Source of the DNA: Tetraselmis striata
Lineage: Eukaryota > Chlorophyta > Chlorodendrophyceae > Chlorodendrales > Chlorodendraceae
Assembly: GCA_006384855.1 (NCBI GenBank)
Contig: VCJN01001583.1
Location: forward strand, 32,057 to 96,056
DNA length: 64,000 nt
Direction of reading: 5' to 3'
A model generated the notes under the pieces. That model had not been told where the DNA came from. It did not search any database and saw nothing but the letters and a program-made list of their open reading frames with translations. Position numbers and translations under genes: made by a program. Positions 56,497 through 64,000 of this stretch are shown in pieces. Positions within the stretch are counted from its first letter, which is position 1. Each line of letters starts with the position of its first letter.

Positions 56497-56511
56497 GGGG
56501 AATGGGACAAG

Positions 56512-56582
56512 ATTATAGCGTAAACGGTAGAGGCCACTATACTTCACTTATGACTCACTGAAAATGGGACAATTTACTAGCT
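56512..56582 (+). repeat. left terminal inverted repeat, 71 bp
   Basis: Complementary to 62584-62654 with one mismatch (position 33 from the inner end). Confidence 0.9.
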
Positions 56583-56798
56583 TTAAACCCTGTGCAGGTT
56601 TTTAGGGTTCGCGTGTACTGGCACAAAGTACATGATCACTTGGTGGCGGCGGAACGAGGCAGAGGCGGCGGGTCGAGGCAGGTTCTCCGAAGGTAGGTAG
56701 GTAGGTAGGTTGCCGCGAAGTCGAGGCAGTTCTCCGCCTCCCACACCTGTCTAACAGTTCTCGCTGAAACAAGTAGGAAGTAGGGCTGCGGGGTCAGT

Positions 56799-57283
56799 AT
56801 GGGTTTCCCCTTGCGGGCTATACACGAACTTCGCGCTGCACTTGGGGAGGTGCGGGAACTCATTCAAGATCATGAGGGAATGTTGAGTAGGGAAGTTCTC
56901 GAGATGGCAACAAGTTGTATCGGGTCTGCCGTCGGGTATGCCCGTCTCCTCGCGTGGGGCAGCCTTGCGTGATGTTGCGACCTTGGAAGAGTCGTTAAGG
57001 GGGGGTGGCCAGCGCCCCCCTGCGTCTTTGGCCGAAGTAGTGGCGTCTGAAGAGGGTGCCGCAAGCAGCCCCGGTATGCAAGGCAGCGCTAAGCGTTCCG
57101 ACACGGCAGTTGCAGGGGCCACACGGCCCACCCCGGCTGGGGCTGAGGTACAACCACACCATATCGGTCACTGGCTTCCTGCCGAAGACGGCCACACTGA
57201 ATATGCCGACTACAAAGCGGTCAAGTCGGTAATCTCAGGCCTCTCTACTAATTGGCGGTTCTTGCATGCCTCGGCGGCTACAA
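56799..57283 (+). CDS. transposon plus-strand coding region, unknown
   Basis: The first frame from the ATG at 56799 reads MGFPLRAIHELRAALGEVRE, LIQDHEGMLSREVLEMATSC, then stops at about 56973. An overlapping frame from 56938 continues with TLEESLRGGGQRPPASLAEV, then HHIGHWLPAEDGHTEYADYK, AVKSVISGLSTNWRFLHAS, reaching GTATGC at 57283, a plausible donor before a CGTGCAG acceptor at 57321. The first block is a charged amphipathic helix and the last looks globular. A frameshift or an unseen intron separates them. This could be the transposase start, but no catalytic motif is visible. Confidence 0.4.
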
Positions 57284-59049
57284 AGGTATGCTGCCCCTCC
57301 TCAAACAATTTCCGCGTGCAGGTAGCAGTCACCTGCGGTTGAACCAACGGATACATTGCAGCAAGGCCGCCCACCTTGCGACTGGCGTCGCTTCTTTTGA
57401 GGCCGGTTGCGACTATGCGGCAGCAAGGCGAGGGGGTACGTCGCTCGTGCAGCTAGCAGTCGGGGGGATGTGGGTAGGTTGAACGCGCGATGGCGACATA
57501 AGTAGCAAGCCATAAAAATGCAAAGGTGGACAACAACATTATGTCGCAGCAAGGCCGACCACCTTGGCGACGTGTGTCGCTTCTTTTGAGGGCGGCTGCG
57601 ACTCGTTGGCGGCGGGCGAGGAGATGCGTCGCTTGTGCCAGCTTTTGCACTCGGGGGCTGTGGGTCGAATGTGCGATGGCGACATTATAATTACCAAGCC
57701 GAAAACTGAAACAGCCCAGCATAGCCTTACCTCGCAGAAAGGCCGCCCACCTTGGCGACTCGCGGCGCCTCTTGCAAGCCGGCTGCGACTCGTCGGTAGC
57801 AAGGCGAGGTGGTGCGTCGCTCGTGCCAGCTTTTGCACTCGGGGGCTGTCGGACGAACGTGCGATGGCGACATAATTAGCAAGTCGGAAACTAACTAAAA
57901 CAACCTAGCATAGCCTTACAGCATCGCAGTAAGGTCACCCACCTTGGCGACTCCCGGCGCCTCTTGCGAGCCGGCTGCGACTCGTCGGCAGCAAGGCGAG
58001 GGGGTGCGTCGCTCGGGGGCTGTGGGTGGAACGTGCGATGGCGGCATAATAATTAGCAAGCCGGAAACTACATGAGCCCATAACCCATAGCCTTACATCA
58101 CAGCAAGGCCGTCCACCTTGGCGACTGGCGTCGCTTCATTTGAGGCCGGCTGCGACTCGTCGGCAGCAAGGCGAGGGGGTGCGTCGCTCGGGGGCTGTGG
58201 GTCGAACGTGCGATGGCGACATAAGTAGCAAGCCATAAAAATGCAAAGGTGGACAACAACATTATGTCGCAGCAAGGCCGACCACCTTGGCGACGTGCGT
58301 CGCTTCTTTTGAGGGCGGCTGCGACTCGTTGGCGGGGGCGAGGAGATGCGTCGCTTGTGCAAGCTTTTGCACTCGGGGCTGTGGGTCGAATGTGCGATGG
58401 CGACATTATCATTACCAAGCCGAAAACTGAAAACAGCCCAGCATAGCCTTACCTCGCAGAAAGGCCGCCCACCTTGGCGACTCGCGGCGCCTCTTGCAAG
58501 CCGGCTGCGACTCGTCGGTAGCAAGGCGAGGTGGTGCGTCGCTCGTGCCAGCTTTTGCACTCGGGGGCTGTCGGACGAACGTGCGATGGCGACACAATTA
58601 GCGAGTCGGAAACTAACGAAACAACCTAGCACAGCCTTACAGCATCGCAGTAAGGTCACCCACCTTGGCGACTCCCGGCGCCTCTTGCGAGCCGGCTGCG
58701 ACTCGTCGGCAGCAAGGCGAGGGGGTGCGTCGCTCGGGGGCTGTGGGTGGAACGTGCGATGGCGGCATAATAATTAGCAAGCCGGAAACTACATGAGCCC
58801 ATAACCCATAGCCTTACATCACAGCAAGGCCGTCCACCTTGGCGACTCGCGTCGCTTCATTTGAGGCCGGCTGCGACTCGTCGGCAGCAAGGCAAGGGGG
58901 TGCGTCGCTCGTGCCAGCTTTTGCAATTGGGGGCTGTTGGGTCGAACGTGCGATGGCGACATAATTAGCAAGCCGAAAACAATAGAAGCCCAGGATAACC
59001 TTACATCGCAGCACGGCCGCCCACCTTGGCGACAGGCGTTGCTTCTATT

Positions 59050-59570
59050 AAGGCCGGCTGCAACTCGTCGGCAGCGGGGGCAGGGAGTGCGTTGCTCGTG
59101 CTAGTTTTTGGAGTCGGGGGCTGTCAGTCGAACGTGTAATGGCGACATAATTAGCAAGCCGTATAAAAATACAAAGGTGCACCACAACATTATATCGCAG
59201 CACGGCCAACCCCCCCCCCCCCCCTCTCCACCCTGCCCTCCATCCCGCCTTTTCCGCATCTCTTACAATGGGCATGGTGGTTGTCGCGCCTTTAGCCTCC
59301 GAGCCGCTGGCATCCGGCACGCCCTCACCACCGCCTAATGCTAGCGCCAGTCCAGAGAGTGTGGCTGCCGACGCGCCGGCTCCCTGCCCGCCGCTCTCCC
59401 CCGCGTGGCTATCGCTAGGCGTAGGCAAGCCCTCGGCCGCATCGCCAGCGGCAGCCGCCAAACTCGGCGACATGTCTGCCGCTGGCGGGCCCTGCCCCTG
59501 ACCCGCCACTGACTGCGTATCGGCCCAGCGAGGTCCAATGGCCAGGGCCGCCACGCGACGAGAGCGTTTG
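59050..59570 (-). repeat. internal duplicate of the leader-ORF module
   Basis: 59161-59570 repeats 61620-62040, including the poly(C) run and the Ala/Gly-rich minus-strand text (AGQGQGPPAADMSPSLA, GASAAT, LALALGGG). With the adjoining monomers the duplicated block is about 740 bp. It therefore carries a second copy of the element's 5' region into the middle of the array. Confidence 0.75.
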
Positions 59571-59999
59571 GCATGCGGGTTAGGAGCAGCGCCGCGAGGG
59601 GGTTCGTCGCTCGGGCCAGCTTTTGCGCTTGGGGTCTGCGGGGGCCAACGTGCGATGGCGACTCAATTAGCATGCCGTAAAAGTAACAAGTGCGCAACGG
59701 CAACAAAGGTGCAGCGGGTCCAACCCACCTTGGCGACATGAGGCGCCCCTGTCGAGGCCGGCTGCGACTCGGGAGCAGCGCTTCGAGGGGGTGCGTCGCT
59801 CGGGCAAGCCTCTGCGCTCGGGGTATGCGGGGCCAACGTGCGATTTCGACTCTATTAGCGAGCCGTAAAAGTAATAGGTGCGCAATGGCAACACGTGCAA
59901 CGGGGCCAACCCACCTTGACGACTCGCGTCGCCCTTGTCGAGGCTGGCTGCGGCTCGGCAGCAGGCACGCGAGGGGGTGCGTCAACACGACTACCATAC

Positions 60000-60590
60000 A
60001 ACACGACTGCCACTCCGAGTACCAGGTCACCCAGGCGCGCATTGTCGCGTATACCAACAGCAGGCGAGGATTGCTGGCCCAACCTTGTCGCTTCTTGCAA
60101 TCCGTCCACAGAGTTTGTTGTCGACTGAAGTGCGTTTCTGCTGGCGACAATGGGATTTCCTGCGACTGCGACGAGTCCAGAAGGTGCCGGCAGTGCAGCC
60201 ACCTTTATCTATGGCGGGCACTTTTGCTTACATCACCAGGGTCTCAGGCTCCGCTGCGCCCGGCACCACTTCAGCGGTGCCCACCCCATAGTAGAGCTGG
60301 CGATCCTGCGCTCCGCCCTCTTCCTCACGTCCTGGGGAACGATGGACCAGGACCGCGGCGGCTTGACTGCAGCGGATGGGACGGACTTGTGCGGTGCTCC
60401 GGGGGAGGTGGGTGAAGAGGAAGTGACGGGAGTGGCAATAATCGGCGGCGGGATCGCTCCTCACGGCCGCGCTTGGAGCCAGCACCACCCTGCCCGCGTT
60501 TGCCCTTGCCTTTTCCCCCTTTTTGCTTCTCCCGGCCTGCACAGGCGTCACCAAAGGATTGCCGCAACTGTGAGCAAACTGTGAGGGTCG
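60000..60590. other. non-repetitive island inside the array
   Basis: This segment does not match the monomers. The minus strand has a Lys/Gly/Arg-rich stretch (EKQKGGKGKGKRGQGGAGSK RGREERSRRR, about 60540-60450), which could be a nuclear-localisation or nucleic-acid-binding tail. The plus strand has a 144-codon ORF with no recognised motif. Which strand is used, if any, is unresolved. Confidence 0.35.
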
Positions 60591-61682
60591 TTCGGGCCTT
60601 TTGCAGCGGGGGCAGCGGGTGCGTCGCTGGTGCCAGATTTTGCAGTCGGGAGGTATGGGTCGAATGTGCGATGGCGTCTACATAATCAGCAAGTCGGAAA
60701 CTAAAAAAACCCAACATAGCCTTACATCGCAGCAAGGCCGCCCACCTTGCGACTGGCGTCGCTTCTTTTGAGGCCGGTTGCGACTCGCCGACAGCAAGGC
60801 GAGGGGGTGCGTCGCTCGTGCAGCTAGCAGTCGGGGGGGGGGGGGGGGGTCGAACGCGCGATGGCGACATATTTAGCAAGCCATAAAATGCAAAGGTGGA
60901 TAACATCATTATGTCGCAGCAAGGCCGCCCGCCTTGGCGACGTGCGTCGCCTCGGTTGAAGCCGGCTGCGACTCGTCAGCATCGGGCGAGGGGATGCGTC
61001 GCTCGTGCAAGGTTTGGGACTCGGGGGCTATCGGTGGAACGTGCGATGGCGGCATAATAATTAGCAAGCCGGAAACTGCAAAAGCCTAGCTTAACCTTAC
61101 ATCGCAGCAAAGCCGCCCACCCTTGCGACTGGTGGCGCATGCGAGCCGGCGGCGACTCGTCGGCAGCAAGGCGAAGGGGGTGCGTCGCTTGTGCCACGTT
61201 TTGCACTCGGGGGCTGTGGGTGGAACGTGCGATGGCGACATAATTAGCCAGTCGAAAACTAAAACAGCCTAGCATAGCCTTACATCGAAGCAAGGCCGCC
61301 CACCGTGGCGACTGGCGTCGCTTCATTTGAGGCCGGCTGCGACTCGTCGGCAGCAAGGCAAGGGGGTGCGTCGCTCGTGCTTTGCAATCGGGGGCTGTGG
61401 GTCGAACGCGCGATGGCGACATAATTAGCAAGCCGAAAACAACAGAAGCCCAGGACAGCAACATTACATCGCAGCAAGGCCGCCCACCTTGGCGACTGGC
61501 GTTGCTTCTTTTGAGGCCGGCTGCAACTCGTCGGCAGCGGGGGCAGGGAGTGCGTTGCTCGTGCTAGTTTTTGGAGTCGGGGGCTGTCAGTCGAACGTGT
61601 AATGGCGACATAATTAGCAAGCCGTATAAAAATGCAAAGGTGCACCACACTACCACAGCATTACATCACAGCACGGCCACAA

Positions 61683-61704
61683 CCCCCCCCCCCCCCCCCC
61701 CCCC
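61683..61704. repeat. poly(C) tract, 22 bp
   Basis: Uninterrupted C run. A 15-bp counterpart lies at 59210-59224 in the duplicated module. Confidence 0.95.
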
Positions 61705-61729
61705 GCCCCCCGCCCTCCATCCCGCCTAT

Positions 61730-62238
61730 TCCACAGCTCTTACCGTGAGCATGGTGGTTGTCGCGCCTTTACCAGCCTCCGAGCCGCTGGCATCCGGCAC
61801 GCCCCCACCCCCGCCTAATGCGAGCGCAAGTCCACAGGGTGTGGCTGCCGACGCGCCGGCTCCCTGCCCGCCGCTCTCCCCAGCCTGGCTATCGCTATGC
61901 GTAGGCCAGCCCTCGCCCGCATCGCCAGCGACAGCCAAGCTCGGCGACATGTCTGCCGCTGGCGGGCCCTGCCCCTGACCCGCCACTGACTGCGTATCGG
62001 CCCGGCTAGGTCCAACGGCAAGGGCCGCCACGCGACGAGAGCGTTGGGTGGGGGCACGTCGAGCAGACGCAGCCCTTGGTCGAGCGGGTCGGGCGGACCG
62101 GCTGGCAGACTCTCGAGAGGGTGGCCGCGTGCGGGGGGGAAGCGGGGGGGGGGGGGGGGGGGGGGGGTTGCTAGGCACCTCCATCGCGATGGGACCTACC
62201 CCAGCCTGCATGGCAGTAACCGATAGCGCGAGCTGCAA
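61730..62238 (-). CDS. transposon minus-strand leader ORF, Ala/Gly/Pro-rich
   Basis: 170 residues starting 346 bp inside the right inverted repeat: MQLALSVTAMQAGVGPIAME, a poly-Pro stretch caused by the G run at 62144-62167, SRSARPARPRAASARRAPTQ, and then Ala/Gly/Ser-rich text. It ends in the frame just before the poly(C) run at 61683, beyond which the monomers begin. If the monomers are exons on this strand, this would be exon 1. It is low complexity throughout, so a non-coding origin is possible. Confidence 0.3.
62144..62167. repeat. poly(G) tract, 24 bp
   Basis: Uninterrupted G run inside the leader ORF. It is not present in the 59-kb duplicate. Confidence 0.95.
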
Positions 62239-62583
62239 GTCTCTATAGCTGCCTACTCACCAGCCGTGCAGACCTACGCCGAAGGTAGGCGGAGTCCATT
62301 CATGTCACGGATCCGGGCGTTCGCGCCTTTTTGTGTAAGTTAAGACCCTGCATGCCTGTGTCGCGTGGGATCCTTTCCTATGAATAGTCGCTAACTGTCT
62401 GCCACGGCCCGGTTTGGGTTCTGGGCAGCCTTGGCGGTGGTGGAAAGGTATACTAGTAGCGACTAGTAGTACTGCGCAGCCCCCCCTCCACTCGAGTGGG
62501 CGGGATAAGGGATGGCGGCGGCGACGGCGAGTACAGTACTTTGCGCTGTATATGTATGTCTGTAGTACATTGTTTGGCGCGTG

Positions 62584-62654
62584 AGCTAGTAAATTGTCCC
62601 ATTTTCAGTGAGTCAAAAGTGAAGTATAGTGGCCTCTACCGTTTACGCTATAAT
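62584..62654 (-). repeat. right terminal inverted repeat, 71 bp
   Basis: Inverted copy of 56512-56582. Confidence 0.9.
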
Positions 62655-62670
62655 ATTGCGCTTTTCCCGT

Positions 62671-62903
62671 TTACTGCAACCCGCCGTTCGCACCGATCAA
62701 AGCGATTCTCGAACATTTTCGGGCCGAGTTTCACGTGGCCCCCACCACACATGCCACGTTCATTCTGCCAACGCAGTTCTCTGCACCATGGTCGAAATTA
62801 CTCGCTGGGGTCCGCATCGTGGTTGATTTCCAGCGGGGCAAAGCCATATGTTTACGCGCCCGGACTGGCGCCTCGCGACGCGCAGGAGGCGGTTTGTTAC
62901 TAA
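62671..62903 (+). pseudogene. DIRS/PAT-like methyltransferase, right part
   Basis: Resumes the methyltransferase interrupted at 56421: YCNPPFAPIKAILEHFRAEF, then ATFILPTQFSAPWSKLLAG and VRIVVDFQRGKAICLRAPG, stop TAA near 62901. The NPPF motif is the catalytic signature of Dam-like N6-adenine methyltransferases. The join to the left part is inferred from the shared 20-mer at both sides of the transposon and the continuous protein pattern. Confidence 0.7.
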
Positions 62904-64000
62904 ACAACTAAAAGTGGTGCAAAGCGGGCTACACGCAAGTCTGGCACACGCGTAGCACTTGCTTCAGTCGAATTCCGCAATATTTACAGGCGGGGCTTCA
63001 GCCTCAGCCGGTCATATGGTTTCAAACACCGCCTATGCTTTGTGTTTCTAACCCTAGGCTGCCGTAGGAGGGTGATGCAGCGCAGCCTTGTATCCTCCAA
63101 GATGGGTCCATAACATTAAAGCCATCCTTAGATGTGCAGATTTGCAAATAGAGATGCGCACTCCCCACATCCCTACATTAGCATATGCGTTAATGGCGAT
63201 GAAAATGTGGACAGTAGGCAAGTAGAGGCTTTGCTCATATCCAAGACGACATCGCATCATTACATGTCAAACCAATGCAGCAGCGAACAATACTTGAAGG
63301 TATTTCGGCCCGACGGGCGGTTTTTTTCCTCACACCGCCATCCACACCGAAGCGAGGCCGGCTACATTTTCTGGCAAACCTTATGCCAGATTTTTCAGTG
63401 GCATTAAGCAAGCATATGTCCGGGCGAATCCCGACGCGGGAGCCCGCACCGCGACTTGGCACGGGTTGCCAACCATTAGCTCGCCACTTGGTTGTGGAAC
63501 GTATATCAAAGTCGGCGATTGATCGCAAATGTAGCCATTTGGCCTACATGGAGGATGCGATGGATTTTCGCACATCTGTGGCACGTATTTTGCTGTTGAT
63601 GTGTAATTCATAATTACAAACCCGCATTCAGTGCCGCCCCGCATGAGCCTACACGGACGCGTTTCTCCAATGGAATGTCTCCTCCGTTGTACGCAGCGCG
63701 TACACGCCGGCGTGCCTCGCAGCAGATGTGAAGGCTTTGTTTGGGGGTTCCCGCCAACACGCAATGCAGCAGCATTGGCAGAGCTCGAAGGACGGTACGG
63801 GAGCGCACCTGAATCTAGCTTCCCGGCGGCGATCTCGCCTTTGATGACGCTACGAAGTACGCCGCTGCGTACACATCGGCGTACACTTGGCAGGTCCAGA
63901 ATGTGTTAAAGCGGCGCCGTTATCTACGGCGTAACCTAAAGTCTATCTGTGAGTGCAGTCTGTGGGAGTCGGGTGCTCTTCGATAATATTTGAATATCGA
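62904..64000. other. downstream part of the DIRS-like element, unassigned
   Basis: Short ORFs on both strands (for example 63275-63613 plus) with no motif I can defend. In DIRS elements a tyrosine recombinase and terminal repeats could lie here, but I could not identify the His-x-x-Arg/Tyr signature. The window ends inside this region. Confidence 0.3.

Larger units (their letters stand above)
57340..61690. repeat. tandem array of ~185-bp monomers in higher-order units
   Basis: At least 17 monomers, anchored by CAAGGCCGCCCACCTTGGCG near 57368, 57553, 57740, 57931, 58106, 58276, 58461, 58653, 58828, 59014, 59709, 59902, 60735, 60925, 61107, 61297 and 61482. Spacing is 170-192 bp. Monomers recur in the same order with a period of about 725 bp (57484 matches 58213; 57721 matches 58450), so higher-order units of four have been duplicated. 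On the minus strand each monomer has a GTAAGG donor and a CACAG-type acceptor around a ~75-bp segment. The monomer lengths are not multiples of three. Confidence 0.85.
56512..62654. mobile_element. 6,143-bp DNA transposon carrying a tandem array
   Basis: Ends are 71-bp inverted repeats, 56512-56582 and 62584-62654, matching except for one base. The outer end begins ATTATAGCGTAAACGG. The insert splits the methyltransferase of the DIRS-like element: AACCCGCCGTTCGCACCGAT stands at both 56401 and 62678. A target duplication is not certain; at most AT or TA. Inside are plus-strand ORFs (56799-57283), about 17 array monomers (57340-61690) with a unique island at 60000-60590, and a minus-strand Ala/Gly-rich leader ORF (62238-61730). 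No known transposase domain was recognised. Confidence 0.8.

Noticed and set aside
57340-61690. CRISPR array
   Set aside because: Units are about 185 bp and repeated throughout, without short repeats separated by unique spacers, and the setting is eukaryotic.

Overview
The window looks like repeat-dominated nuclear DNA of a eukaryote, most likely a green alga (chlorophyte). This is inferred from GT-AG introns ending in GCAG, a plant/algal-type PC-esterase gene (PMR5/TBL family), a DIRS/PAT-like retroelement, a chromodomain Ty3/gypsy element, hAT and MULE-type transposons, GC-rich exons set in mixed-composition DNA, and many long poly(G)/poly(C) runs. There is no prokaryotic operon structure. 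Only two protein genes read as intact: a secretory-pathway PC-esterase at 10.3-11.9 kb (two exons) and a hAT transposase that can be read as four phase-compatible exons spread from 35.1 to 48.4 kb. One tRNA gene (Trp-CCA-like) lies at 49.9 kb.

Layout. 0-1.3 kb: an Ala/Pro-rich ORF built of 336-bp tandem units, one carrying an 11-bp deletion. 2.3-2.7 kb: a small ORF with an acidic tail. 3.2-8.4 kb: a block of minus-strand exon-like ORFs, probably an unclassified mobile gene; part of it recurs at 23.2-24.2 kb. 9.9 kb: a SINE-like insertion with a 14-bp target duplication, related to a tRNA-headed copy at 36.45-36.7 kb. 12-20 kb: mostly gene-free apart from a decayed ORF at 16 kb that ends in a ribbon-helix-helix-like segment. 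21.2 kb: a short insert between 24-bp direct repeats. 24.6-25.8 kb: a pseudogene between 292-bp direct repeats. 26.1-29.5 kb: a decayed LINE-ORF1-like gene followed by a pure hexanucleotide array. 30.5-33.1 kb: the 3' part of a chromodomain Ty3/gypsy element plus a terminal repeat. 33.1-33.6 kb: a MULE fragment with a FAR1-type zinc finger.

35.1-48.4 kb: the hAT gene. Its first intron would be 9.7 kb and holds a SINE, duplicated short repeats, small ORFs and gene-free DNA. 50.6-52.5 kb: the end of a LINE ORF2 and a region bounded by inverted CTGCAG-rich clusters, containing a 72-bp poly(G) run. 53-64 kb: a decayed DIRS/PAT-like element (Gag-like, RT, RNase H, methyltransferase) split inside its methyltransferase domain by a 6,143-bp DNA transposon with 71-bp terminal inverted repeats. 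That transposon consists mainly of a tandem array of roughly 185-bp monomers in a higher-order arrangement.

The genes do not form a pathway. The window is a record of nested insertions in which each mobile family has partly destroyed earlier ones. The most unusual object is the 6.1-kb array-carrying transposon. Next come an over-represented 9-mer (TAGCGACTA, 12 copies), the abundance of poly(G/C) tracts, and an LTR whose two ends are about 110-bp inverted repeats. All functional statements come from reading the sequence; no database search was run.
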